NCBI RefSeq assembly: GCF_902381825.1
Contig: NZ_LR698973.1
Span: 784,353-848,352, forward strand
DNA length: 64,000 bases
From: Pseudocoprococcus catus
Lineage (GTDB): Bacteria; Bacillota; Clostridia; Lachnospirales; Lachnospiraceae
Direction of reading: 5' to 3'
Shown here: positions 26,131 to 35,034 of the stretch, one piece after another
Position numbering within the stretch: position 1 is the first letter of the stretch
Layout of the letters: every line of letters begins with the position of its first letter
Position numbers and translations under genes: made by a program
The notes under the pieces: generated by a model
Told to the model about the DNA's origin: nothing
What the model saw: only the letters and a program-made list of their open reading frames with translations
The model's database searches: none

Positions 26131-27279
26131 ATGAGCGAAGTAGCAGAGATAACGATTAAAGGGCTTTCTGATCTGGCGGTGGGGACTTATCTGCTGGTGG
26201 ATGTCAGGGATGCCATTTCTTTTGGCTATGGGGCCATTCCGGGCGCAGTCAGTATGCCGGATATTGTTGAGCAGGCTGAAGCCGGAAAGTTGGCAAAGGA
26301 TAAGAAATATATATTATATTGCATGAAAGGCATGAACAGTGCGAGGCTGGTGCCGAAACTGCGCGAACTGGATTATGATGCCGTGAGTCTGTCGGGCGGT
26401 TACAGTGCATGGCTGATGGCAAGTTTTGGCGGTGATGACAAGCAGGAGGAGATTGAGAAGAGTCTCCGTAAAGGCCGTTTTCACAAAGCACTGTTCAGCA
26501 AGTTTGCCAAGGCAATCAATACCTATGATCTGATACAGCCGGGGGACAAGATCGCGGTCTGTATTTCAGGCGGCAAGGATTCCATGCTGATGGCGAAATT
26601 ATTCCAGGAATTGAAACGCCACAACAAATTTCCATTTGAGCTGGTGTTCCTTGTGATGGACCCGGGATACAGTGAAGTTAATCGAAAGTTAATAGAGAAT
26701 AATGCCCGGATTATGGGTGTGCCGATTACAGTTTTTGAATCCCAGATTTTTGAAGCAGTATATGATATCCAAAAGTCCCCATGCTATCTGTGTGCAAGAA
26801 TGCGCCGCGGCCATCTGTATAATAAGGCAAAAGAACTTGGGTGCAATAAGATTGCATTGGGGCATCATTATGACGATGTCATTGAGACCATTTTGATGGG
26901 GATGCTTTATGGTGCTCAGGTACAGACCATGATGCCGAAGCTGCACAGCAGTAATTTTGAGGGTATGGAACTGATTCGTCCGATGTATTTGATTCGTGAG
27001 GAGGATATTAAGCAGTGGCGTGATTTAAACGGTCTGCATTTTATCCAGTGCGCCTGTCGCTTTACAGACACCTGCAGTTCCTGTCGTCCGGACGGCACAT
27101 CGGCCTCCAAGCGCATGGAGATTAAGCAGTTAATCAGTGAACTGAAGAAAGTGAACCCTTTTGTAGAGGGCAATATTTTCAAGAGTGTGGAAAATGTCAA
27201 TCTCAGCACGATTATTGCCTATAAGCAGAACGGACAGGTTCATCATTTCCTTGATACTTATAATGACCAAAAGGAATAG
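26131..27279 (+). CDS. rhodanese - TtcA-like tRNA thiolase fusion
   Basis: 382 residues. Residues 1-100 form a rhodanese domain (VDVRDAISFGYGAIPGA, active-loop Cys64 in YCMKGMNSA, LSGGYSAWL). Residues 130-360 form a PP-loop ATPase of the TtcA type: SGGKDS at 146-151, CYLC at 218-221, GHHYDDVIET near 248 and a late Cys cluster (CACRFTDTCSSC). TtcA uses an Fe-S cluster to make 2-thiocytidine in tRNA. The fused rhodanese probably hands sulfur to the thiolase as persulfide, as the C-terminal rhodanese of ThiI does. The two-domain order here is rhodanese first. Substrate base is inferred, not shown. Confidence 0.87.
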   Translation: MSEVAEITIKGLSDLAVGTYLLVDVRDAISFGYGAIPGAVSMPDIVEQAEAGKLAKDKKYILYCMKGMNSARLVPKLRELDYDAVSLSGGYSAWLMASFGGDDKQEEIEKSLRKGRFHKALFSKFAKAINTYDLIQPGDKIAVCISGGKDSMLMAKLFQELKRHNKFPFELVFLVMDPGYSEVNRKLIENNARIMGVPITVFESQIFEAVYDIQKSPCYLCARMRRGHLYNKAKELGCNKIALGHHYDDVIETILMGMLYGAQVQTMMPKLHSSNFEGMELIRPMYLIREEDIKQWRDLNGLHFIQCACRFTDTCSSCRPDGTSASKRMEIKQLISELKKVNPFVEGNIFKSVENVNLSTIIAYKQNGQVHHFLDTYNDQKE

Positions 27280-27290
27280 GAGGAAGCAGG

Positions 27291-27887
27291 ATGGCTTATA
27301 AAATCATATGTTACGGTGACTCCAATACTTATGGTGCCTGCGGTTTTGCCGGCGGACGACATCACGCAGATATCCGATGGACTGGCATCCTTCAGAATTC
27401 TGGTTTATATGACGTTGTGAATCTGGGGGAGAACGGACGGGAGATTCCGTCGGATCAATGGGAACTGAATGAATTGGCGGAGATTCTGCGCCGGGAGGGC
27501 GATTTTGATCTGCTGACGGTGATGTTGGGAACCAATGATCTGCTGACCATGGTTCGCTCCGGTAGTGCCAAGGTGGCCGTGCGGATGGAACAGTTCCTGA
27601 CAGAATTTCTTCAGGTACAGCCAATGGTCTGCAGACCGGAACAGGTGCTTTTAATTGCGCCGCCGTCTACGGCTCTTGGTGAGATGGCGCCGTCATCCAA
27701 TGGTTTGGATGAGGCTTGTCGTGAGCTTGGGGATTATTATGCGGATATTGCAGAGAAACTTCATCTTCATTTTGTTAATGCATCTGTCTGGCCTGTCGAA
27801 CTGGGGGCTGACGGGGTACATATGACGGCAAAGGGGCATCAGATTTTTGCCAAAGAATTGAAAAAGGTATTGGCTGACATTTTCTAA
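27291..27887 (+). CDS. SGNH/GDSL-family hydrolase
   Basis: 198 residues with AGGAGG upstream. Block I is ICYGDSNTYG (nucleophile Ser11), block II Gly/Asn in LGENGREIPSD near residue 47, block III LGTNDLLTM near 85 and block V DGVHMTAKGH near 178 with the catalytic Asp/His. No signal peptide, so intracellular. Members deacylate esters, sugars or lipids. It is 11 bp after the rhodanese-TtcA gene and probably cotranscribed, but no functional link is evident. Confidence 0.9.
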   Translation: MAYKIICYGDSNTYGACGFAGGRHHADIRWTGILQNSGLYDVVNLGENGREIPSDQWELNELAEILRREGDFDLLTVMLGTNDLLTMVRSGSAKVAVRMEQFLTEFLQVQPMVCRPEQVLLIAPPSTALGEMAPSSNGLDEACRELGDYYADIAEKLHLHFVNASVWPVELGADGVHMTAKGHQIFAKELKKVLADIF

Positions 27888-27896
27888 ATACAATGT

Positions 27897-27921
27897 CCCC
27901 GCTGTCCGGTGGGCAGCGGGG
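27897..27921. terminator. GC-rich hairpin between convergent genes
   Basis: CCCCGCTG (27897-27904) and CAGCGGGG (27914-27921) form an 8-bp stem. No T-run follows on either strand, so termination would need help. Confidence 0.5.
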
Positions 27922-27962
27922 GGTATGAATGTCGGTCAATACCTTTTTAAACGACTATAAAT

Positions 27963-28622
27963 TTATTGCATCACACCAACTTCATCAGGAACGATGACGT
28001 CAGCATCTGTACATGCCAGAATATCTTCGACTGTATATCCCGGCGCAACTTCGCGGAGAACGAGACCTTCCGGTGTGACTTCAAAATAACATCTTTCAGT
28101 AACGATATCTGTGACGCACTGATAGCCTGTCAGAGGCAGTGTACATTTCTTAAGAATCTTGGACTGACCGTTCTTCTCGCAGTGATCAGTTGCAACGATA
28201 ATCTTCTTGACACCGGCACAGAGATCCATGGCGCCGCCCATACCAGGAACAAGTTTGCCAGGAATCGTCCAGTTGGCAATGCTGCCTTCCTGATCGACCT
28301 GCAATGTACCAAGAACAGCTGCGTCAATGTGACCGCCGCGGATGAACATAAAGGAAGTTTCGTTATCATAAACGCTTCCCCCAGGAATGATGGAAGCAGG
28401 CTGACCACCGGCATCGATACAGTCGATGTCAACGTCGTCCCAGCTTGGAGAAGGACCACTTCCGACCGTTCCGATCTCGGCTTCAAGCCAGAGCTCTACG
28501 CCTTCAGGAAGATAGTTCCCACACATCAGAGGAACATCGATACCAAGATTTACAAAATCACCATTTTTAAAGAATTTCGCGCAGCGGGATGCAATGAGTG
28601 CGCGTCCGGTTAATTCTGCCAT
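27963..28622 (-). CDS. acyl-CoA:acetate/3-ketoacid CoA-transferase beta subunit
   Basis: 219 residues, the usual length for a separate SCOT-type B subunit. Landmarks: FFKNGDFVNLGIDVP near residue 17, EAEIGTVGSGP near 48 holding the catalytic Glu, GGHIDAAVLGTLQVD near 95, IPGKLVPGMGGAMDLC near 120 and VTPEGLVLREVAPG near 185. With an alpha subunit it swaps CoA between acyl groups. Its start overlaps the stop of the upstream chimeric gene by one base. A complete alpha subunit is missing from the window, so activity depends on a partner elsewhere. Confidence 0.9.
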   Translation of the reverse strand: MAELTGRALIASRCAKFFKNGDFVNLGIDVPLMCGNYLPEGVELWLEAEIGTVGSGPSPSWDDVDIDCIDAGGQPASIIPGGSVYDNETSFMFIRGGHIDAAVLGTLQVDQEGSIANWTIPGKLVPGMGGAMDLCAGVKKIIVATDHCEKNGQSKILKKCTLPLTGYQCVTDIVTERCYFEVTPEGLVLREVAPGYTVEDILACTDADVIVPDEVGVMQ

Positions 28623-29188
28623 TACTTATTCCCTCCTTCTGCTTTTTCTCTTGCTTTGGCTTCTGCCTTAGCCTTTGCACGCTGCCACATTGGACACAGT
28701 GGGCGTTTCTCGCCTGTGCGCACATAGACCATATCAACAATAGGTGCAGGTACGTGAATCTCTTCAGGTCCGAGTTCACCGACTTCTACGATTTCTTCTA
28801 CTTCGGCAATGACAAAATCACCGCCGAGAGCGAGGCTGACACCGGTACCGGCTGTTGCACCGCAAACAGAAGTGATGACCATCTTGCTCATGCGTTTCAG
28901 GCCATCTGCAACCACACCGACTTTGCTGATCAGGCCATCCATATTCACTTCGCCGCCTGCCTGAATCAGTCCATAGAAATAACCGATATCACCGCCGGCG
29001 GAAAATGCACGGTCTGTACCTTTTAATACAACAACTTTTACATTCGAGTCCTTCTCAGCAGCATCCACTATATACATCAGTTCATCAGCCATCTGCTCAT
29101 CGATGGCGTTCAGATTCTTCATGTAGTTCATTGTGATCACAGCGATACCATCTTCGTTGACAGTGCAGATCAGCTTTTTCAGTTCCAT
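28622..29188 (-). CDS. chimeric ORF: N-half enoyl-CoA hydratase joined to the tail of CoA-transferase alpha
   Basis: 188 residues. Residues 1-128 are an enoyl-CoA hydratase/isomerase N-terminal half, including both oxyanion-hole regions (AFSAGGDI at 61-68, GATAGTGVSLAL at 110-121). From about residue 125 the sequence becomes the C-terminus of a CoA-transferase alpha subunit: VIAEVEEIVEVGEL, then EEIHVPAPIVDMVYV and a Lys/Ala/Glu-rich tail. Both parent proteins are truncated: the hydratase lacks its C-terminal 130 or so residues and the alpha subunit lacks all but its last 60. The join falls at DFVIA, a short stretch both families share, as expected for a microhomology deletion. The ORF stays in frame and coupled to the beta subunit. 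Probably non-functional; an assembly error is possible. Confidence 0.8.
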   Translation of the reverse strand: MELKKLICTVNEDGIAVITMNYMKNLNAIDEQMADELMYIVDAAEKDSNVKVVVLKGTDRAFSAGGDIGYFYGLIQAGGEVNMDGLISKVGVVADGLKRMSKMVITSVCGATAGTGVSLALGGDFVIAEVEEIVEVGELGPEEIHVPAPIVDMVYVRTGEKRPLCPMWQRAKAKAEAKAREKAEGGNK

Positions 29189-29430
29189 AAAAAAACCCCC
29201 TTAAGATAATCGGTTGACACATTATCACAATAAAGAAATGATGTATTATTGTGCGAAATGCATAATGATTATATATAATATTACACATGTTTAGAGTAGA
29301 AATGGCAATATAATTTCCAGATGTTTCCAAACATTTATCGGAATAATGCTTAATTATTCGGCAAAATCTGAAAAAATGTATATAAAATAAACAAAAGCAT
29401 AGTGAAACGCTGGGAATTTATAAATGCGTA

Positions 29431-29459
29431 TTGACAATTAGAAAAATATACCATATAAT
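29431..29459 (+). promoter_or_regulatory. consensus sigma-70 promoter of the met operon
   Basis: TTGACA (29431-29436), 17 bp, TATAAT (29454-29459), a perfect consensus promoter. An imperfect dyad ATTCCTA...TAAGGTA (29458-29480) starts inside the -10 box and covers the start site, a position suited to repression. A GAGAAT/ATTCTC palindrome follows at about 29486-29501. No SAM riboswitch or T-box consensus is visible in the 85-bp leader. Confidence 0.8.
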
Positions 29460-29542
29460 TCCTACTAAATTGCTAAGGTAACGGGAGAATATGAATTCTC
29501 ATAGTTCTTTAGAAACGAATAAAATTTCAGTATAGAAAAGAA

Positions 29543-30595
29543 GTGAGTCAGTTGATCAGATTTGAACATGTTTCCCGCGTTTTCCATAATGATGGGCGGG
29601 AGTTTGCAGCAGTGAATGATGTGAGTCTTGAGATTGAGAAAGGCGAGATATTCGGCATCATCGGTTTCTCCGGTGCCGGCAAATCCACATTAGTTCGATG
29701 TATTAATTTGCTGGAGCGGCCGACTTCAGGAAAAGTCTTTATCAGTGACGAGGAACTGACTGCCATGTCACCGGCGGAACTGAGACAGCACCGCAAGAAA
29801 ATCGGTATGATTTTCCAGCAGTTTAATCTCTTTGCTTCCAGAACGGTTTATGATAATGTGTCATTTCCGTTAAAGGGCAGCAATCTGACAAAGGAACAAA
29901 AGGATAAGAAAGTCCGTGATTTGCTGAAACTGGTAGAACTGGAGGAGAAGGCTTCAGCGTATCCGTCACAGTTATCCGGCGGACAGAAGCAGCGTGTGGC
30001 TATTGCCAGAGCTCTGGCTAATGATCCGGAGATTATTCTCAGCGATGAGTCCACCAGTGCGCTGGATCCGAGAACAACAAGAGCGATTCTTGACCTTTTG
30101 AAGAAAGTCAACAGAGAGCTGGGCATCACCATTGTGGTGATTACCCATGAGATGCAGGTTATTAAAGACATTTGTGATCGGGTAGCGGTTATGAAAGATG
30201 GTTGTGTTGTTGAGACAGGAACAGTATTTGATATTTTTGCCAATCCAAAGGAGCAGATTACAAGAGAGTTCGTTGAGAACACATCCAATATGTCCCGGAT
30301 TTATGAATTGGTGGAGACCAAGAGCCCTGTGGTGGAGTTAAAACCGGGAGAGGCTATTTTGCGTTTCAGATATCTGGAGCGAAATGTGTCGGAAGCCCTT
30401 GTTTCACAGTTATCAAGAAAATTTGATCTGGATTTAAATATTATTTTCGGAAGTATCGAATTGATTGGTGAAAATCCAATCGGCGGTCTGGTGGTTATTG
30501 CCCAGGGAACATCGGACAATATCAATCAGGCAATTCAATACCTGAAGGACAAGAATGTAGGAGTGGAGGTGATTCTGGATGGTCGAACTGCTTAA
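29543..30595 (+). CDS. metN: methionine ABC transporter ATP-binding protein MetN
   Basis: 350 residues from a GTG; a TTG at 29552 giving MIRFEHV is an equally plausible start. ABC domain: Walker A GFSGAGKST near 40, Q-loop GMIFQQFNLF, signature LSGGQKQRVAIARAL, DESTSALDP, then VITHEM. The C-terminal 80 residues are the NIL regulatory domain that senses intracellular methionine in MetN proteins. The order metN-metI-metQ confirms D/L-methionine uptake. It overlaps metI by 17 bp. Confidence 0.93.
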   Translation: MSQLIRFEHVSRVFHNDGREFAAVNDVSLEIEKGEIFGIIGFSGAGKSTLVRCINLLERPTSGKVFISDEELTAMSPAELRQHRKKIGMIFQQFNLFASRTVYDNVSFPLKGSNLTKEQKDKKVRDLLKLVELEEKASAYPSQLSGGQKQRVAIARALANDPEIILSDESTSALDPRTTRAILDLLKKVNRELGITIVVITHEMQVIKDICDRVAVMKDGCVVETGTVFDIFANPKEQITREFVENTSNMSRIYELVETKSPVVELKPGEAILRFRYLERNVSEALVSQLSRKFDLDLNIIFGSIELIGENPIGGLVVIAQGTSDNINQAIQYLKDKNVGVEVILDGRTA

Positions 30596-31259
30596 TCAAT
30601 GGCTGCCGAATGTCATGGACAGGCCGGATGTTTTTATCAAGAGCATTCAGGAAACCTTTATCATGGTGGGCTGGTCAGGAGCTATATCATTTGTGGTTGG
30701 TTTATTTCTGGGAGTTCTGATTACGGTAACGAAGCCGGGAAATATTCTGGAACACCCGCTGGTTTATCAGATTACCGATAAGGTGGTCAACCTTTTCAGA
30801 TCTGTCCCCTTTATTATCCTGCTGGCTTGTCTGGTACCCCTTAGCCGTCTGATCATGGGAACGGCCATCGGTGTCAAAGGTGCCATTGTGCCTCTGGTAT
30901 TTGGATGCGCACCGTTTTTTACAAGACAGATTGAATCAGCGTTGGCGGATGTGGATCCGGGTTTGATTGAAGCCGCCCAGTCCATGGGACTGGACAATAA
31001 AGATATTATTTTCAGAGTGTATCTGAAAGAGAGTATTGCAGGCATTGCCCGCGGTACAACGATTACGATCATCAGTCTGATCGGTCTGACAGCCATGGCC
31101 GGAGCTATCGGCGCAGGCGGTCTGGGCAACTTTGCCATTATGTATGGTCATCAGAGAAACATGCCGGATATCACTTATACAACAGTGGTTGTGCTGGTTA
31201 TCATTGTTACGGTGGTACAGCTCATCGGCAATTATATAGCGAAAAAAAATACACATTAA
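30579..31259 (+). CDS. metI: methionine ABC transporter permease MetI
   Basis: 226 residues, five membrane helices. SVPFIILLACLVPLSR near residue 70 and the coupling loop EAAQSMGLDNKDIIFRVYL near 129, with GAIGAGGLGNFAIMYGHQR near 175, are hallmarks of MetI. GTGGAGGTG lies inside the end of metN about 7 bases before the ATG. Confidence 0.93.
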   Translation: MVELLNQWLPNVMDRPDVFIKSIQETFIMVGWSGAISFVVGLFLGVLITVTKPGNILEHPLVYQITDKVVNLFRSVPFIILLACLVPLSRLIMGTAIGVKGAIVPLVFGCAPFFTRQIESALADVDPGLIEAAQSMGLDNKDIIFRVYLKESIAGIARGTTITIISLIGLTAMAGAIGAGGLGNFAIMYGHQRNMPDITYTTVVVLVIIVTVVQLIGNYIAKKNTH

Positions 31260-31292
31260 ATTTTTACAACAATGCATTAGGAGGAAAATGAC

Positions 31293-32213
31293 ATGAAAAA
31301 GAAAGGTATTATTGCACTTGCAGTAACAGCCGTACTGGCACTTGGCGCATTAACAGGCTGCGGAAACACCACAGCAAAGGAAACAACAGGCAGCACAGAT
31401 ACGGCTGCTGAGACAACAAAAGCATCCGAAACAGCAGGTTCAGAGGCAGCAGGAAGCGAAACAGCAGTTTCAGGTGAGACACGAGTGGTTAAACTGGGAT
31501 TAACTGGCGTTATCTATGAAGATATCTGGAATCCAATCAAAGAAGAACTGGCAAAAGAGGGCATTGATTTGGAATATGTTCAGTTTTCTGATTACTCCCT
31601 GCCAAACGAAGCTTTAAATGCCGGTGAAATCGACATCAATGCTTTCCAGCATCACGCATATTTCAACAATGATGTGGAAAAGAACGGTTATGATATTACA
31701 CCAATTGCAGATACATTTATCATTGCCATGAATCTTTATTCTGACAAGGTAAAATCCGTAGATGAAATCAAAGACGGTGACGTTATTGCTATTCCGGATG
31801 ATGCATCCAACGGCGGCCGTGCACTGAAAGTACTGGCATCCGCAGGGCTGATCACACTGAAAGCAGAAGCAGGTGCTAATCCGACGGTTGCGGATATCGA
31901 TACATATAATGTAAAAATTGAAATCAAGGAAATGGGCGCAGCAGATATCCCATCTGTATTGCCGGATGTCACAGCAGCCGTTGTCAATGGTAACTATGCA
32001 TTGGATTATGGTATTGATCCGAGCACAGCTATTTTTGAAGAAAAAGATTACGATGACGACAGCTATTTCTGCCTGATGGCTGTTCGCAGCAGTGACGCAG
32101 ACGATGCCGTTTACAAGAGAATTGTAGAATTATTCCAGTCAGAAACAACAAAGCAGATATTCCAGGATGAATTCAACGGCTACTTTGTTCCTGCATGGGA
32201 AGTACAGAAATAA
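31293..32213 (+). CDS. metQ: methionine-binding lipoprotein MetQ
   Basis: 306 residues. Lipobox ALTGC (Cys22), Thr/Ser/Ala-rich linker to about 60, then a NlpA/MetQ domain with VKLGLTGVIYEDIWNPIKEE-type start, NAFQHHAYFNND near 112 and IPDDASNGGRALKVL near 158. Binds methionine outside the membrane for MetNI. Confidence 0.93.
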   Translation: MKKKGIIALAVTAVLALGALTGCGNTTAKETTGSTDTAAETTKASETAGSEAAGSETAVSGETRVVKLGLTGVIYEDIWNPIKEELAKEGIDLEYVQFSDYSLPNEALNAGEIDINAFQHHAYFNNDVEKNGYDITPIADTFIIAMNLYSDKVKSVDEIKDGDVIAIPDDASNGGRALKVLASAGLITLKAEAGANPTVADIDTYNVKIEIKEMGAADIPSVLPDVTAAVVNGNYALDYGIDPSTAIFEEKDYDDDSYFCLMAVRSSDADDAVYKRIVELFQSETTKQIFQDEFNGYFVPAWEVQK

Positions 32214-32291
32214 TCGATATACAAAATAAATATAACGATTCAGTTTGGCTTTAGACCATTGTGGCTGAAGGCATGAGAAAATGATTTAGAG

Positions 32292-32336
32292 ATGCAAAAT
32301 CCCATCAGCAAAGTCGATTGTTGATGGATTTTGCAT
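32292..32336. terminator. long hairpin between metQ and the oxidase gene
   Basis: ATGCAAAATCCCATCAGCA (32292-32310) pairs with the complementary strand at 32318-32336 with one bulge. The following bases are TATAATCACC rather than a T-run, so it could be a terminator, an attenuator or a processing site in a 232-bp gap. Confidence 0.6.
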
Positions 32337-32445
32337 TATAATCACCTTGAACATAATGATAATGAGTAAAAACTTCAAAGTGTGTTTTATCGTGTTGTGA
32401 GAAAACTGAATCGCTGCGACAGAGAATAGGAGAGTAAAAGAAGCC

Positions 32446-33813
32446 ATGAAGGAAGCACTTTTATCAATTATAAAAGATGAAAACAGAATCATTACAGGCC
32501 AGATTGATCCGCAGTATCTTTCTGACAATCTGGGACGTAAAAAAGGAACAGCCGAAGCGGTTGTTTTTCCGGTATCCACAGAGGAAATCAGCGGGGTTAT
32601 GCGTTATGCCTGGAAAAATAACCTGCCGGTGACACCGAGAGGTGCAGGTACGAATCTTGTTGGCTCTACTGTACCGTCAGGTTACGGGATTGTGCTGGAT
32701 GTGTCTTTGATGAATCATGTCCTTGAGCTGGATGAGGAAACCTTCACGGCCACTGTTGAGCCGGGGGTTGTACTGGAAGATTTTCAGGCCTATGTTGAAA
32801 GCAAAGGTTTATTCTATCCACCGGATCCGGGCGAAAAGAAAGCCACCATCGGCGGAAATATCAGCACCAATGCAGGCGGCATGCGTGCTGTGAAATACGG
32901 TGTAACGCGAGATTATGTCATGGGGTTGGAACTGGTTCTGGCAGATGGCACCGTTGTCATGGCGGGCAGCAAGAACCGTAAAGATACCTCCGGCCTTGAT
33001 CTGAAAGAGATTGTTATCGGTTCCGAAGGAACACTGGCGGTGATCACCAAATGTATACTGAAGCTGATTCCGAAGCCGGAAGACAGTCTCAGTGTCCTTC
33101 TCAGCTTCGACAGTCTGAAAGCAGGTATTGAGAGTGTCAGACAAATTATTCAGGCTAATTTGAATCCGACAGCCATGGAATTTATTGAGCGTAAAGTGAT
33201 TCAGCTGGGGGAAGATTATCTGAAAATGTCATTCCCTGAACCGGAGGCCAGCGCCTATGTGCTGACAACCCTTGACGGCAGCAGAAATGAAATCAATGAC
33301 CACCTCGAAGGACTTCGTAAAGTGGCAAAAGAAAGCGGTGCCCTTTCTGTTCTTCCGCTGGAGGATAAGGAGGAGGCAGCCAGAGTATGGAAGATTCGCG
33401 GTATGCTGGTGAAAGGTGTGGAGGCTGTTTCAGAGCAGGAGCCGCTGGATATCGTTGTGCCGATTAACCAGATTGATGCCTTTGTCAATTTTGTCAACGC
33501 TTTTGAAAAAGAATGTGGTATGCGCATGATCAGTTTCGGACACGCCGGAGACGGCAATGTGCATTTGTGTGTTATCAGAGGTGATAGAGACGATAAAACC
33601 TGGGAAAAAGAGCTTGACGCTAATCTGACTGTTCTTTATGATAAAGCTTATGCACTGGGTGGTTTGGCCAGCGGCGAGCACGGCATCGGACTGAGCAAGC
33701 AGAAATATCTGCTGAAAGCATCAAAGCCGGAAAACATTGCATTGATGAAGCGTGTGAAAGCAGCTTTTGATGAGAAAAATATTTTAAATGCAGGCATTTC
33801 CTACAATGTCTAA
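32446..33813 (+). CDS. FAD-linked 2-hydroxyacid oxidase/dehydrogenase (GlcD-like)
   Basis: 455 residues. PCMH-type FAD-binding domain (about 35-215): PVTPRGAGTNLVGSTVP near 61, GGNISTNAGGMRAVKYG near 138 and DLKEIVIGSEGTLAVIT near 185. The C-terminal FAD-oxidase domain has ISFGHAGDGNVHL near 363 and GEHGIGLSK near 408, the metal/FAD contacts of GlcD and D-lactate dehydrogenases. It oxidises a 2-hydroxyacid to a 2-oxoacid. It is 15 bp before an aminotransferase, which could use the oxoacid. The metNIQ genes upstream suggest, without proof, a sulfur hydroxyacid. Confidence 0.9.
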   Translation: MKEALLSIIKDENRIITGQIDPQYLSDNLGRKKGTAEAVVFPVSTEEISGVMRYAWKNNLPVTPRGAGTNLVGSTVPSGYGIVLDVSLMNHVLELDEETFTATVEPGVVLEDFQAYVESKGLFYPPDPGEKKATIGGNISTNAGGMRAVKYGVTRDYVMGLELVLADGTVVMAGSKNRKDTSGLDLKEIVIGSEGTLAVITKCILKLIPKPEDSLSVLLSFDSLKAGIESVRQIIQANLNPTAMEFIERKVIQLGEDYLKMSFPEPEASAYVLTTLDGSRNEINDHLEGLRKVAKESGALSVLPLEDKEEAARVWKIRGMLVKGVEAVSEQEPLDIVVPINQIDAFVNFVNAFEKECGMRMISFGHAGDGNVHLCVIRGDRDDKTWEKELDANLTVLYDKAYALGGLASGEHGIGLSKQKYLLKASKPENIALMKRVKAAFDEKNILNAGISYNV

Positions 33814-33828
33814 AGGAGTATAGAATAT

Positions 33829-34995
33829 ATGAAACCGTTAAGTGATAAAACTGCCGGATTTACAGATTCGGTAATCAGAAGAATGACAAGAGTCTCAAAT
33901 CAATATGGTGCTGTGAATTTATCTCAGGGATTTCCGGATTTTGACCCGCCGAAGGAAATCACAGACAGACTGCGTGAAATCGCACCGCACGGACCGCATC
34001 AGTATGCCCTGACATGGGGCGCACAGAACTTCAGAGAAGCCCTTGCGAGAAAACATGAACATTTCTCGGGTATGAAAGTAGATCCGAATAAAGAGATTGT
34101 TGTCACATGCGGCAGTACGGAAGCGATGATGGCTTCCATGCTCACCGTCTGCAATCCGGGAGACAAAGTCGTTGTCTTTTCCCCATTTTATGAGAATTAC
34201 GGTGCAGATGCGATTCTGTCCGGCGCACAGCCGATTTATGTGCCGTTAAATCCGCCGGAATTTAACTTTGATGCCAATGTACTGGAAGATGCCATGAAGC
34301 AGGATGGGGTGAAAGCCCTGATTCTCTGCAACCCGTCCAACCCATGTGGCAAAGTCTTTACACTGGAAGAACTGAAGATCATCGCTGATCTGGCCATTAA
34401 ATACGATCTGTATGTTATTACTGATGAAGTGTATGAGCATATTTTGTATAAGCCGAATAAACATATTTATATGGCCACGCTGCCTGGAATGCGTGAGCGT
34501 ACAATTATCTGCAACTCCCTTTCAAAGACTTATTCCATTACAGGATGGCGTCTGGGTTATGTCATTGCACCGCCTGAAGTCATTGACAGAGTCAAGAAAG
34601 TGCACGACTTCCTGACTGTAGGCGCTGCAGCACCGCTGATGGAGGCGGTTGTGCCGGGACTGAACTTCGGTGATGATTATTATATCGAACTGCAGAACCA
34701 TTACACCCATATGAAAAACCTCTTTGTAGACGGGTTAAAAAACATCGGTTTGACCTTCACAGAGCCTCAGGGGGCTTATTATGTCATGGTAGATATCAGC
34801 GAGTTCGGTTATAAAGATGACTATGAATTCTGTGTGGATCTGGCAGAGAAAGTCGGCGTCGGCGCTGTTCCGGGTTCCAGCTTCTTCAGAGAAGACGTGA
34901 ACCAGTACATCCGATTCCATTTTGCAAAGAAGGACGATACATTGAATGCGGCGTTGGAAAGACTGGCGGATATTCGGAAGATACTTAAAAAATAA
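33829..34995 (+). CDS. PLP-dependent class I aminotransferase
   Basis: 388 residues. The fold-type I features are clear: NLSQGFPDFDPP near 25, CGSTEAMMASM near 91, CNPSNPCGKVFTLEEL near 166, ITDEVYEHILY near 199 and the Schiff-base Lys233 in NSLSKTYSITGWRLGY, with an Arg near the C-terminus (YIRFHFAKKDDTL). This is the aspartate/methionine-type subgroup (KAT/MetC-like aminotransferases accept methionine and aromatic residues). It follows the GlcD-like gene closely and ends at a strong terminator. Confidence 0.92.
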   Translation: MKPLSDKTAGFTDSVIRRMTRVSNQYGAVNLSQGFPDFDPPKEITDRLREIAPHGPHQYALTWGAQNFREALARKHEHFSGMKVDPNKEIVVTCGSTEAMMASMLTVCNPGDKVVVFSPFYENYGADAILSGAQPIYVPLNPPEFNFDANVLEDAMKQDGVKALILCNPSNPCGKVFTLEELKIIADLAIKYDLYVITDEVYEHILYKPNKHIYMATLPGMRERTIICNSLSKTYSITGWRLGYVIAPPEVIDRVKKVHDFLTVGAAAPLMEAVVPGLNFGDDYYIELQNHYTHMKNLFVDGLKNIGLTFTEPQGAYYVMVDISEFGYKDDYEFCVDLAEKVGVGAVPGSSFFREDVNQYIRFHFAKKDDTLNAALERLADIRKILKK

Positions 34996-35034
34996 AAAAT
35001 TCACATATTGCGTATAAAACTAAAAATTGATTAT

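Noticed and set aside
29460..29542. SAM riboswitch or T-box before metN
   Set aside because: The leader is only about 80 nt and has no SAM-I core or T-box sequence (TGGNACCGCG).
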